From: Paraspadella gotoi
Taxonomy: Eukaryota > Chaetognatha
Assembly: GCA_051294375.1 (NCBI GenBank)
Contig: CM119270.1
Span: 3,095,436-3,159,435, forward strand
Direction: 5' to 3'
DNA length: 64,000 nucleotides
Shown: piece by piece, positions 1-25,574 of the stretch
Position numbering within the stretch: position 1 is the stretch's first letter
Layout: each line of letters starts with the position of its first letter
The notes under the pieces: generated by a model
Database searches by the model: none
What the model was told of the DNA's origin: nothing
What the model saw: the letters and a program-made list of their open reading frames with translations, nothing else
Made by a program: the position numbers and the translations under genes

Positions 1-1141
1 TTTTTCGCTAGTGTTACACCTGAAAGGTTTTTGGTTTTCGATTTCGTGTGTGAAACAGTTTGGCGTCAGAGGCAGGTTGCCTTGGTGTGTCGCCGCTGCA
101 GTGCTGCGCTGCTGTGCTGTGCTGCTTGCCGGTCCAGCCTTTCGGAGCAAAATGGAATTACCCACGTAGTAGGCTGAGGTATATTGAGTGCCGGAGCAAA
201 GGGTCTCGGCACCCGTGTAAAGGGGTCAGTTTTGATAATTGATACAGAGCATCGGTGCAGAATGCCGGTGTAAAGGGTCAGTTTTAATCAGTGATACTGA
301 GCATCGATCCAAAGTTTCGACGCAAAGCGGGGGCACAGATCTCTGCTTTGGAGCGCCGCNNNNNNNNNNNNNNNNNNNNNNNNNNNNNNNNNNNNNNNNN
401 NNNNNNNNNNNNNNNNNNNNNNNNNNNNNNNNNNNNNNNNNNNNNNNNNNNNNNNNNNNNNNNNNNNNNNNNNNNNNNNNNNNNNNNNNNNNNNNNNNNN
501 NNNNNNNNNNNNNNNNNNNNNNNNNNNNNNNNNNNNNNNNNNNNNNNNNNNNAGCGGGGTGGAAGGGAAAAAATAGGGATTATGGGGTTAATGGAGTTGT
601 CTCGGGGGGATTTTAAATTATTGGGTTGAGGGGTTGAAGAGAGGAATTCAAGAGCGAGAAGTGAAATAGGAGNNNNNNNNNNNNNNNNNNNNNNNNNNNN
701 NNNNNNNNNNNNNNNNNNNNNNNNNNNNNNNNNNNNNNNNNNNNNNNNNNNNNNNNNNNNNNNNNNNNNNNNNNNNNNNNNNNNNNNNNNNNNNNNNNNN
801 NNNNNNNNNNNNNNNNNNNNNNNNNNNNNNNNNNNNNNNNNNNNNNNNNNNNNNNNNNNNNNNNNNACGACGACGACGACGACGACGATGACACCGACGA
901 ACAACTATAAATATTTCTTTTACTATCAAACTGAATCGATGACATATATTATAATTCCTGCTTGTTTTCTTTTTCCCAAAGTATTGTAATAAAATTGACT
1001 CTTAATGTACGTTCCTATCATTTTTATGTCTATCCGCGAATGGATTAAGAAATGACTAAGAAAAACATGATTCCTTACACCCCATCTCCGCCCCACCACA
1101 CCCCGCCCATACCCATCTCCGATTGTTTCCCACGTCTCCAG
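1..1141. other. Upstream/intronic sequence with two N gaps
   Basis: No coding exon can be supported here. Around 190-310 a roughly 60-base unit is repeated imperfectly (GTGTAAAGGGTCAGTTTT followed by a GATACTGAGCATCG-like stretch). Unsequenced runs cover 360-552 and 673-866; a GAC-trinucleotide repeat borders the second one. The start codon and first exon of the musashi gene probably lie before or within this stretch but cannot be identified. Confidence 0.5.
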
Positions 1142-3212
1142 GTTCCCAACGATCCAGGCAAGATGTTCATTGGCGGCCTCTCCTGGCAAACGACGCCGGA
1201 GACTCTCCGCGAGTATTTCCAACAGTTCGGCGACGTTAAGGAAGCGCTCGTCATGAAGGATCCGACGACGATGCGCAACAGAGGATTTGGATTCGTCACT
1301 TTCAAAGATCCCGAGCATGTCGACAAGGTGGTTTGGAGGGGGTTGGTTTAAAAAGGGGAAGGAGTGTTTGACTCTGTATCTCTCTCTCTCTCTCTCNNNN
1401 NNNNNNNNNNNNNNNNNNNNNNNNNNNNNNNNNNNNNNNNNNNNNNNNNNNNNNNNNNNNNNNNNNNNNNNNNNNNNNNNNNNNNNNNNNNNNNNNNNNN
1501 NNNNNNNNNNNNNNNNNNNNNNNNNNNNNNNNNNNNNNNNNNNNNNNNNNNNNNNNNNNNNNNNNNNNNNNNNNNNNNNNNNNNNNNNNNNNNNNNNNNN
1601 NNNNNNNNNNNNNNNNNNNNNNNNNNNNNNNNNNNNNNNNNNNNNNNNNNNNNNNNNNNNNNNNNNNNNNNNNNNNNNNNNNNNNNNNNNNNNNNNNNNN
1701 NNNNNNNNNNNNNNNNNNNNNNNNNNNNNNNNNNNNNNNNNNNNNNNNNNNNNNNNNNNNNNNNNNNNNNNNNNNNNNNNNNNNNNNNNNNNNNNNNNNN
1801 NNNNNNNNNNNNNNNNNNNNNNNNNNNNNNNNNNNNNNNNNNNNNNNNNNNNNNNNNNNNNNNNNNNNNNNNNNNNNNNNNNNNNNNNNNNNNNNNNNNN
1901 NNNNNNNNNNNNNNNNNNNNNNNNNNNNNNNNNNNNNNNNNNNNNNNNNNNNNNNNNNNNNNNNNNNNNNNNNNNNNNNNNNNNNNNNNNNNNNNNNNNN
2001 NNNNNNNNNNNNNNNNNNNNNNNNNNNNNNNNNNNNNNNNNNNNNNNNNNNNNNNNNNNNNNNNNNNNNNNNNNNNNNNNNNNNNNNNNNNNNNNNNNNN
2101 NNNNNNNNNNNNNNNNNNNNNNNNNNNNNNNNNNNNNNNNNNNNNNNNNNNNNNNNNNNNNNNNNNNNNNNNNNNNNNNNNNNNNNNNNNNNNNNNNNNN
2201 NNNNNNNNNNNNNNNNNNNNNNNNNNNNNNNNNNNNNNNNNNNNNNNNNNNNNNNNNNNNNNNNNNNNNNNNNNNNNNNNNNNNNNNNNNNNNNNNNNNN
2301 NNNNNNNNNNNNNNNNNNNNNNNNNNNNNNNNNNNNNNNNNNNNNNNNNNNNNNNNNNNNNNNNNNNNNNNNNNNNNNNNNNNNNNNNNGAAGGGGCGGG
2401 ATAGAGTTGGAGTAAGGGGTAAGGAAGGGGCGGGATAGAGTTGGAGGATAACAACTACCCAGTGGCCCCGCGGGGTGGAGGAGTAAGGGGTCAGCGTTGG
2501 ACCGTTGGTTGACTTGGAATTGCAATCATCGAGGGTCGTAATGTTTAGACGGAAAGAATTTACGATTAACTATTAATGTTTCATTGTTCAAAAATTATTT
2601 TCTCTTTCGAGTTTAATGTTTATCGCCAAATTTAAAAAAAAGCACAAACGAGGCCGAAGGTTGATTCGGGTCCCACGGGCCTTCGATCGGTCTCGACGTG
2701 GCTTCGAACTCGGAGCAAAGTTCAAAAGTTTCCTCGTTTGTATGGAAGGTGGAATCTGGGCGACGGTTAACATTCAAAACGTGACGGAAAGGAAGGGGGT
2801 CGGACTTTGCCCGGTAGAGGGCTGTTGGTCTACCGGGCACAAGGCGTTGCTTTGTCCGACAGAAGGCGGTCGGCCAAACGGACAAAAAAAGAGTTGCTTT
2901 GCCCGGCAGAAAGTGATAGGACCAGACGGACAAAAGGAGTTAATTTGTCCGGGAAAGAACTGTTGGCCGAATGAGTAATGAGATCGATACTGCAAAAGTA
3001 TCGATGACATTAGTTTAAAAAATTGTTAAACGGGCGGGAGGGGCAGGGGTAAATCAGACTCGAGAGGTAAGCGGGGCTGCGGCGGAGGCGCCATCGTCAG
3101 GGAGGCGTTGGTTTGAGACGCGATCGCTTGTCAGAATTTGATTATGGAGTCTCGAGGTTGAGAGAGAAAGATTGAGTTCTGCTTAGGAGCGAATGGAGGG
3201 GAGAAGAAAGAG

Positions 3213-3266
<54 letters not shown>

Positions 3267-5297
3267 GACCGAGAAGGAAAGGCAATATCAAATACGTCAA
3301 TGATTTGCCTACGAGGTTCAACCTCACGTGACGAGTTTGACAGATTTTTTTTTAGTTCAACTTTTGTAGGTTGTGGATGTAGAGTTCAGGCTGAAACGGA
3401 CCTTGTTTGACGATGGGTATAATTTTTAGACATGAATGATCCGTTTAGAGATGATCTGAGAAGGAGATATTTGATGTTTTCAATGGTTAACGAAACGGTA
3501 AACATTTTATTAAAATTATTAGATAGGCAACGGATTTAAACCTTATTTTTTTGCATTGTGATGGTTGTCAAGATACTATGATGCTCTACAGATCTTTTAC
3601 GCGGCGAATTTTCCGCCAACCATTTCCAAGCTCTCCCAATGAATATTTTCAAACTCAAAAATCAAACGACGCCGTCCCCTCTTCATCCTCTTGCAGTTGG
3701 TGACCAAGACGAAGAAGATGTTCGTCGGCGGACTCTCCGCCTCGACCACTGAGGAAGACCTCAAGAAATACTTCGAACAGTTCGGCGCCGTTGAAAGCGC
3801 AATGCTCATGATCGACAAGATCACCAACAGGTTGGCGCGGCGTGGTGGTGAGAATCGTGGGGGGGGGAAGAGGCTGGTCCTTTGAATTGCGCTTCGCTAT
3901 GAGAGGAAGTGGAGATAGCTGGAAAGGATTTGAAATAGAAGTGGGACTGACTCAACAGATCATATGATATCGGTACTATCTGCATAATGTTTATCCATAA
4001 ATTAATAAAGGAGCTATATTGTCCCAGACTTTAAATAAGATATTATGTGTTATGGCCGCCATCCCCCGGACAATAACATAACAGGGCTCTGCGAGTTTTT
4101 TATGAAGACTTCCTACCACTCCCAGGGTGCTGGGCTTCCCTGGGAGATTTAATATTTTTAGTTTCGCTACGATAAGTCGTAGTTCAATGAGTTTATGACA
4201 ATTAAAATTTCAATAATTTAAATTCAATTAATATTTCCTAATATTTAACACTCCCCCCCCCACTCCGCCCCCCTCTCTTTTTCCTTTTTTTTCTCCCCAG
4301 ACATCGGGGTTTTGGGTTCGTGACCTTCGAATCGGAAGACCCTGTAGACCGGGTGTGCGAGATCCACTACCACGAGATCAACGGAAAGATGGCCGAGTGC
4401 AAAAAGGCTCAACCCAAGGAGGTCATGCTCACGCAGAATTTGGCCAAAGCCGCCGCCATGACCGCCGCGGGGACTCTCGTCTACAGTTACCCGGGACTCT
4501 TCGCCGCCACGGCGTTGGGCGGTCCGCGCGGCGCCGCCGCCACCGCTTACCAGTTGGCGTATCCGGCGACGGCGACCGCTCCGGCGGCGCCCACTTCCCC
4601 GCCGGCCGCCTATCTCTCCCCTTACGCCGCAGCCGCCGCCGCCGCCGCCGCCGCCGGAATTCCCGGTCTCGGCATTCTGGGCGCTGGCGCTGGCGGCGCC
4701 GCTTCGCCGCTGAGCCCGGCGACGACGACGGCGGGGGCGCTGTTGGCGGACAAGAATCTCTCGGCGTTGTACGCCTCTTACGCTACGACAGCGACGCCGA
4801 CGACGTTGATGGTTAACTCGCCGACGACGACGACCGTGTTGGCGGCCAACGGCGGCGCCGCCGCTCTGGCGCAGATGCTAGGCGGCGGAGGCGGCGGAGG
4901 AGGCGGCGGCGGAGCGGGAGGGCTGCGGCGCAGCGACAGTAGTTCCGGGCTTCATCAGCAACAGCAGCAGCAGCAGCAGCATCCCTCGTCCATGTCGCCG
5001 CTGACCGCCGCTCACGCCGCCATCTTGGCCGGAGCGGCGCCATCGTCTCCTCGGCCGACGCCGATGGCGGTGAGCAGTCCCGGGCCCGTCTCCCACCACC
5101 CCCACCACCCTCATCACCACCCTCATCACCCCCATCACCACCTTCCCACCTCCGTCGCCACTTGGGCCACGGATTACATATCCGCGGCGACGTCGCCGCA
5201 GCCGGCGCTCCTCGCCGCGGCCGCAGCAGCCTCCAGGACGCCGACGCTTCTTAACGCCGCAGCCTTCACCGCTAACATGTATCATCAGCCGAGTTGA
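1142..5297 (+). CDS. msi: Musashi-family RNA-binding protein (two RRMs), incomplete 5' end
   Basis: Encodes a Musashi-type translational regulator that binds UAG-containing motifs in mRNA 3' UTRs. Exon 1142-1327 carries RRM1 (RNP2 [11 protein letters not shown]1 RGFGFVTF); exon 3697-3830 starts RRM2 ([19 protein letters not shown]); exon 4301-5297 completes RRM2 (HRGFGFVTF, then KAQPKEV) and the C-terminal tail, stop at 5295. Splice sites are canonical and phases match (AG|A giving Arg between the last two exons). The expected linker between the RRMs is absent and should lie in the N gap 1397-2389. The tail holds runs of Ala, Gly, Gln (about 8) and a His/Pro block near 5090-5150, typical of long low-complexity Musashi tails. 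Family assignment is secure; exact orthology (Musashi versus the related DAZAP1/hnRNP families) rests on RRM2 residues such as [20 protein letters not shown]. The N-terminus is missing. Confidence 0.9.
1397..2389. other. Assembly gap (N run) inside musashi
   Basis: About 993 Ns beginning in a CT microsatellite just after the RRM1 exon. The short exon joining RRM1 to RRM2 is expected here because the RRM1-RRM2 linker is found nowhere else. Directly after the gap (2390-2446) a roughly 30-base unit containing GGGCGGGATAGAGTTGGAG occurs twice. Confidence 0.85.
2790..2978 (+). repeat. Degenerate four-copy minisatellite in a musashi intron
   Basis: About four copies of a roughly 46-base unit containing TTGCTTTGCCCGGCAGAA and a GGTC..ACGGACAAAA end. 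One frame is open across all copies and yields Cys/Gly-rich sequence, but it lies within the intron between RRM1 and RRM2 and has no splice support, so it is treated as repeat DNA. Confidence 0.5.
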
Positions 5298-7034
5298 GAG
5301 GGAGAGGGAGTGGGGGAGGAAGGGGGGGAAGGAGGAAGAGGAGATGAAGGAGAAGGTGGAGGAAGAAGAGGAGGAAGAAGAGGCTGAGGAGAGGAAGAAG
5401 AAAACGGAGGAGGCAGTGGCGATGAAAAACGATAGGAAGGAGGAAGAGGAGGAGGAGATGAAGAAGAATATGGAAGAGGAAGAGGAGGAGGCAGAAGAGT
5501 TCAAAGGTTAAAGGACGGAAGAAGAGAAAGGATGAGGAGGAGGAGGAGGAGGAGTAAGAGGAGGAGTAAGAGGAGGAGGAGGAAGAAGACTCGGGAGGAA
5601 GAATAGGAAGATGAATAACAAAGAATCCCTGTGGCCCTTTCCCTTTTTATTCCTAATCCTTTTTTTGGGTTTTTTTTTTTAATTCCGTGCAACGAAAATC
5701 AAAAAAAGGCGTTTTTCCCCTCGTACATTAATAATTTTATGAAAATGTTTACATTAATTGATAAAGTTGTATCTTTAAAAAAAAAAGCGCTCAGGTCCGA
5801 ACGTAAAAGATGGCCTCAAACTTTTATATCATAGTTTATTATTTATATATAGATATTTTATATATATATAAACATATTTATGTAACTAGAAAACAATGTG
5901 ATGCGTAAAACCTAGTTGTATATTCTGATTTTTTTTTTAATTCGCGGGAATACTTCTCTCTCTTTCTGTTTTGTAAAATTTATTATTGTTTTTTGTTTTG
6001 CTTTGTTTTTTTTTATAAAAAATTTAAAAATCGTTTTAACCGGAATTCTTGTCCTTGACGAAGGTTCATCACGGTCCTGAGCCTAAGAATAAATTATAGT
6101 AATAAATTAATAAATACTTTAAAAGAACAATTCGTATGAAGTAAATGAACCATGTCATAGCGTATCGCTGATTATAACATTTTTTTTTTAAATCTAAATT
6201 TTTTAAATTGTTATTCGGAAAACAAAACGAGAAAAAAAATGACCCCTGGCTAATCCAATCACAGTGAAAATCGCTTAATTCTCTGGTCTAGTTTGGAAAT
6301 TGATCTGCGTATATACATATTATTTTCTGCCGGGTGGTAGTCTGTTTTTTTTTTAAATGACTTAAACCTGAAATATTATCATTATACTGTGAATAATACT
6401 AATAAAGTGATAAATGTAAATAATTTTGTTTTTCGTTTTTAAGTTTTTGGAGTTGAAGGTAGGTTGATTCCATCCGCCAATGGAAAAAAGACGTGTGTGA
6501 ATGTGAAGAGCGCAGGTCACATCGCGTGAACCAGAAGAGTGAAAAATGGAGTGAGAGAAGAAGTGGGAGAGATCTGAGATAGAAAAGGAAGGTTTACCAC
6601 CAGGATAGCCATTGTCATCGATCACGGATCTCCTCTTTATACGAACTTAAATTAAATAAATGAATAAAATTGAAATTAAAACTTCGTATCATTTGAAAAA
6701 TTCATTTACTGACTAAGCTCGGGTTTTGAAAGTAGAGGTCTGACCTAATATATCAGAAATAATATTTCTAGCGTAATCTTGCGATTATGTAATAGAAGAA
6801 GAAATAGAAAATGATTGGCGACCCTCAGTTGTGACTTCTGACTGTCTCTCGCGATTTATCTTTCATCGGGGCAGAAGTTTGTTTGCTTTTGATAAAATAT
6901 GTTAACTTCAAATCTGCGGGACACAATCAATGAATTCAGGATATTTTCTCGCAACGCGAAAGGCGCAAATTTCGAAAATTAAATGTTTGAAATAAAAAAA
7001 AAGGAAAAAAAAGTGAAATAAAAAGTATTGAAAA
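5298..7034. other. Musashi 3' UTR and intergenic sequence
   Basis: After the musashi stop the sequence is purine (GAG/GAA)-rich to about 5600, then AT-rich with several AATAAA words. No coding exon is supported on either strand. The last part, up to 7034, would be the promoter and 5' UTR of the dispanin-like gene. Confidence 0.45.
6088..6093 (+). promoter_or_regulatory. Candidate polyadenylation signal for musashi
   Basis: AATAAA about 790 bases after the musashi stop, within an AT-rich stretch expected to be 3' UTR; two further AATAAA-like words follow within 30 bases. Position and motif only, no transcript evidence. Confidence 0.35.
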
Positions 7035-8500
7035 ATGGACCCGCCTCCTTATTCTTCCGACGATCCAGGAGCGACGCTGTTGGGCGCTCCGGCTGCTGCA
7101 GAGCCAGGTGCATCAGCTCCGCCGCCGCAGCAATTAGACGCGTCAAAGGCTGCAGCGGCTGCCGCTCCCACGCCCATGGTATAAAGGATTTAGAATGGAT
7201 TCGATCCGCAGACCTACAGACTTTAAATCGAGAAAACTGTCTTTCTATCTAGATGTCCGGCGGGCAAAATTACGGACAGCATTTCTTACCAACGTGCACT
7301 CAGCCTGTAGGGCAGATGTACGGCCAGCCAGGCGTTCCCATGGCTTCCGGACAGGTGCCGATGGCGTCGCAAATGGTATTTCCCCAAGGTCAGGTGCCGG
7401 TACAGGCGCCCATGCAGGTGCCAATGCAGATGCCGGTACAGGCGCCGTTGCAGATGCCAGTCAGGTATAATTCTTTTTAATGAAAAAGACTCGCAAAACA
7501 ACAGTCGAAACATGTTCTTTTTTTGTTTTCATTAAAAAAAAATCGAAACTTTGTTTTTCTCTCTCAATCTAAAAACGCAACGATAAGAGAGTTCAACACA
7601 ATGTCTATAAATTTTAATTCACTTTTTTTTCTATTTTCATTTCTCAATTTTTTTCTATTTTTGTCCGTAATTCTATATTTCTATTTATAAATTATGAAAC
7701 TCTTCAGTCCAACGTTCGTCACCAACGTGTCGGTCAACCAACCGCAGCCAGCCGCCGCAGCGCCGCCGCCGCCGCCGCCGCGGGAAAAACCCAAGAATCA
7801 TCTCGCTCTCGCGATTTGCGTCACATTCGCCTGTAATCCCATATTCGGCATCATCGCCTGGATCCTCAGCTGCCAGTCCGATCAGGCGTGGGAAAATGAC
7901 GACGAAGAGAAAGCGAGAAAGTAAAACAGGCGGTTGTTGTTGTCTTGTTTGTCTAGTTCTTCCTGTTCTTGTTCCTTATTCTTGTTTTTATTGTTGTTGT
8001 TGTTGTTGTTGCTGTCGTTGCTGTTGTTGTTATTATTTATCCTTTTTTGAATTTTTTAATAATTCATTGATTCGTCGATGCATTCGTCCACTCGTTCATT
8101 CATTCTTTCAAATTCAATTCTTTCTTTCTTTCTTTCTTTAATTCTTCTATACGTTACATCATTCCATTCCATTCATTCATTCTTTCTTCAAATTCTTCCC
8201 ATCACATCGAGCATACCATACATACACATTCAACTCCAATCAATCCACCCAACTTCCCCCACCCACCCTGCCTTTATTCCCCTCTCCCCCCACCCTTCAT
8301 TCCCGCTGCCCCCCCCCTCCATTCTTCCCCAGCTTCGGCCCATGGCTCTCGGTTTCGGGCATCCACCGGAATTTTTCGTCACCGATCGTCGTCGTCGTCG
8401 TCTCCGTTCCTCGTCGGTCTCGGGTCAGGGCACACGGGAGCGTGCAGGCGGAGGCGTCACTGTTTGGTCCTTCGTCCTCGTCGCCTGTTTGCGTCGTTAA
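7035..8500 (+). CDS. Dispanin/CD225-family transmembrane protein, last exon frameshifted
   Basis: Small membrane protein of the dispanin (CD225) superfamily, which includes IFITM and proline-rich transmembrane proteins. Exons: 7035-7178 (MDPPPYSSDDPGATLLG, Pro/Ala-rich), 7253-7464 (PVQAPMQVPMQMPVQ, a Met/Pro/Gln repeat), 7708-7920 (poly-Pro, then NHLALAICVTFACNP and the hydrophobic IFGIIAWILSCQSDQAW) and a last exon from 8333. The first three exons have GT-AG borders and consistent phase. The third carries the CD225 hallmark: a first hydrophobic segment with a Cys pair, then a cytosolic loop. In the fourth exon the expected second hydrophobic segment (MALGFG, then a Val-rich run) is split between reading frames, so one or two bases appear missing or extra around 8365-8385, or the gene is broken. 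The exact stop is therefore unknown. A PPPY-like motif near the N-terminus suggests WW-domain binding (inference). Confidence 0.72.
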
Positions 8501-8620
8501 GACATTGTTGCCGCCAGAGGGACGTCGTCCATCGTCCAGGAGAGTGGATTCTTTTCAAGCGGCGAGGGTGGGGGGTGAGGGCATATCAAGTTAGGTGTCG
8601 AGTCGTCGTCGGCTTCGGAA

Positions 8621-9417
8621 TTAAACAGGGATGTCCCTTAAATAGGATGTCTAAACAGGGATGTCCTTAAATAGGATGTCCCTAAACAGGGATGTCCCTT
8701 AAATAGGCAATGTCCCTTACCTTACTAAATAGTCAGGGATGTCCCTTAAATAGGATGTCCTAAACAGGGAATGTCCCTTAAATAGGATGTCCTTAAACAG
8801 GGATGTCCCTTAAATAGGAATGTTCCTTAAACAGGGATGTCCCTTAAATAGGATGTCCTTAAACAGGGATGTCCCTTAAATAGGATGTCTTCAAATAGGG
8901 ATGTCCCTTAAATAGGATGTCCTTATAAATAGGGATGTCCTTAAATAGGATGTCCTAAAATAGGGATGTCCCTTAAATAGGGATGTCCCTAATACACAGG
9001 ATGTTCCCTTAAATAGGATGTCCTTAAACCCAGGGATGTCCCTTAAATAGGATGTCCTTAACAAGGATGTCCTTAAATAGGATGTCCTTAAAAAGGGATG
9101 TCCCTTAAATAGGATGTCCTTAAACAGGGATGTCCCTTAAATAGGATGTCCTAAACACAGGATGTCCTTAAATAGGATGTCCCTTAACAGGGATGTCCCT
9201 TAAATAGGAATGTCTTTAAAAAAGGGATGTCCCTTAAATAGGATGTCCTTAAAAAGGGATGTCCCTTAATTAGGATGTCCCAAACAGGGATGTCCCTTAA
9301 TAAATATAGGCATGTCCTTAAACAAGGGATGTCCTTAAATAGGATGTCCTCTAAACAGGGATGTCCCTTAAATAGGATGTCTTAACAGGGATGTCCCTTA
9401 AATAGGATGTCCTTAAT
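8621..9417. repeat. Minisatellite of about 31-32 bp, more than 20 imperfect copies
   Basis: The unit alternates AAACAGGGATGTCCCTTA and AATAGGATGTCCTT, so it is built from two related half-units of about 16 bp. GGGATGTCCC is nearly self-complementary. Copies vary by single-base changes and indels. It lies directly downstream of the dispanin-like gene's last exon. Confidence 0.85.
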
Positions 9418-12086
9418 CAATGGGATGCCGTTGTCTATGTGAGATTAGTCTTAATTGGAGTAACAATTTGTCATTAAGAACAGGAATTATGTATCTTTAG
9501 ACAACCGTTTATAAAATATTTTAATTTTATTTAAAATCAGAAAGTTTCCAAAAAAAAATAAAAATAAATAATTAGATATAGATTACATGATAAGCGTCGT
9601 TATACACCAAAGAGACGAACAAGTTTCAATAAAAAAGAAGTCGTTGCTCTTTCGTTTTTATTTTAGTATTTCCATCGCTAGATGTCCGTTGTGATTAGAA
9701 ATAAAGCCAGAGTATACAAAGGAACGAGTGATTAAAAGTTAAACTTTTTAATTTTATGGAAGGTAGATTTTGTGTCGTTAGGAAACATGTTGTGCTCGAA
9801 GTTAAGAAATGAATTTTAAAAAAGTTAAAACTGTATCGCAACATTATTCACTACGAAAATTATGTCGTTTTATTTTATTTAGTCCATCGAGTAAACTTAC
9901 GATCTGTACGTATTTTCTATGTTTGTAATCAGTTTAACTGCGTTTGATAATGTTGATAATGTTCGCCTAATGTAATTTAAAATCCTTTTTAAAAGAATTT
10001 GCGATGATTCCTCGAGTTTCTTCTTCGCTAATTTTAAAAAAACCTTTTATCGCGAATTTTTCACTCGAAATTTGCCAGTTCGTTTATTTTCTAGAAAAAA
10101 GCGAAGTTGGACAAAGATGGAACCGCAGGAGCAGCAAATGGAAGGGCGACTAACAAAGGACACGGGCACCAAGAGCCTATTAACGCCCGCCTTAACAGTG
10201 CACACGGTATTGCTAATCGGTTCACGACTCAACTGGACGCGAGTTTGATTATGAAAATTGACAAAATTACGAGTTTTACCTTTTAGAGTTTTTAGACTAT
10301 GAAAAGATAAAAATGTTCATCTATTATTGGGAGGAAATTTGGAGATAGAGGTAGCATCTCTTCAACACAAGAATATTTTACTTTCTGCCCTAGTTTTTTA
10401 TCTTACATCAATTCCAGTTAGAAAGTCAACATCGAGAAACTCTAAATATTTTTGTGACAGAAATTAAAAATCACCAAAGTTTTTTTTGTGAATTTAACAG
10501 AAGAAAGAATACAATGAAAGAGTGCAGCAATTGAAAAGAAATAAGCATTTCCTGATTGACAACAAGTAAGCGACTTCATCTCGTTCAATTCGTTGTCATT
10601 TTTGCTGAGAACCTTGACACTAAGCGACTTTGGTTTTTTTTCAAATAAATCGTATAAAGAATAAAAGACGGAATCCCGATGCAGCGCGGGTTGAAAGCTT
10701 ATTGTTATAAGACAGTCAACTGCGGCGCAACACATTTGAATTAACGTTCTTGTTTTTTATATAAATATGAATAAATTTAAGAAATCGGCGCGTAAAAAAG
10801 GGAAACCAAAACCAGCGTCGGACGTCGATGAAAAAACAGCAGCAAAGAGGATCCTCGGGTCTGTCGGTCCGTCCGTCTGTCGGTCCGTCCGTCTGTCGGT
10901 CTGTCTGTCTTGAAAAGAAACAAATGATGCTGGCGGTTGGTTGTATTGTAAAGAGTGATAGAAAAAAACAATTCGAAACAATCGGCTTTTTCGCAATTGA
11001 GGTGAGGTCGGTGACGACGACGACGACGACAGCGAACTCATCACGCATCAAGGCGAAGTAATGAGGTGAAAAACCTGAATGAGTTCGGAGTCGAAAATAG
11101 AATATTCGAAGATCCAGAAACTTAAAGAATCGGTAAATGACACGATGCGATTTTGAATGATCTTCAAAAATAGACCCAATGAACTCAGGATATGAAACCA
11201 AAATTGAGAAAACCAAACGTGAGAAGACGTATTAATGACCATCCTATGACGTCAGGAACCAAATGTAAAATTACTTATTATCCAAAAGTGAAAGGATGAT
11301 CCTTATATGCGACCTGATGATCCTAATGTGAAAATACGGCTACCAGATTCACATCTAATTATGTGGAAGATTTTGTGACCTCGAATCCGGTAATTTTTCC
11401 CTGGTCATTTAGTTGACCTCTTCAGACCTGTCTTTTCACCGTTCTCGTCGCTTTATTTTGGTTTCTTTCGGCCAAACACCTCGTTACTTGTTATTCGATC
11501 ATAATAGTTTCTCAGTTCGGCCGAATGGAATCTTAGTTTTTACGGAATCCAAGGATTTTCTACACCAATTTATTATTCGACTTTGATTTCGCCATTTATT
11601 TATTCTCTTTGTCTTTGATAATAAACTTATGCACGATTTATTCGTCATTTATTCGACATTTACGTCATTTGAGATTTATAAATCCTTGCTCCATGTTAAA
11701 GCCAGTTCAACCTACGGCCGACGAATCGAACCTGCGACCCTCGAGGAATAGAAAATAATAAACGTTTTCTGCATTATGATCCAAATCTGAGATGCTGATC
11801 CTTGGATGTGACCTCATTATCCAAACGTGACAATATGGCCTTAAGATGTGACATTATGATCCAAATCTAAGAGGACGATTCTTCACTGTGACTGAGTATA
11901 TCCAAATGTGAAATTATGATCCTTGGATGTTGCCTGATGATCTGAATGTGATCTTCAGATGTGACATTATGATCGTAATGTGATTTTCAGATGTGACATT
12001 ATGATCCGAAAGTGATTTTTATCTGTGACATTATGATCGGAATGTGATTTTCAATTGTGACATTATGATCGGAATGTGATTTTCAG
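9418..12086. other. Non-coding stretch before catsper2 with repeats
   Basis: No coding exon is convincingly supported. At 10860-10915 there is a CCGTCTGTCGGT microsatellite. At 11240-11335 and 11775-12086 there are degenerate repeats described separately. The first exon and start codon of catsper2 should lie here or further upstream, but I could not place them. Confidence 0.4.
11775..12086 (+). repeat. Degenerate repeat running into a catsper2 splice acceptor
   Basis: Roughly 30-40 base units containing TGTGACATTATGATC and GAATGTGATTTTCAGATG. The last unit is the splice acceptor itself (TTTTCAG at 12080-12086) of the first recognised catsper2 exon, so several upstream units carry acceptor-like TTTTCAG|ATGT sequences. 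Earlier diverged units lie at about 11240-11335. Confidence 0.7.

Positions 12087-25574
<13,488 letters not shown>

Noticed and set aside
2616-2978. 120-codon Cys/Gly-rich reading frame
   Set aside because: It lies between the two RRM exons of musashi, follows a minisatellite and has no splice or homology support.
10117-10246. Possible first exon of catsper2 (MEPQEQQMEGRLTKD...)
   Set aside because: The ATG context is good, but no donor gives the phase needed to join the exon at 12087, and the sequence lacks clear similarity to the CatSper2 N-terminus.
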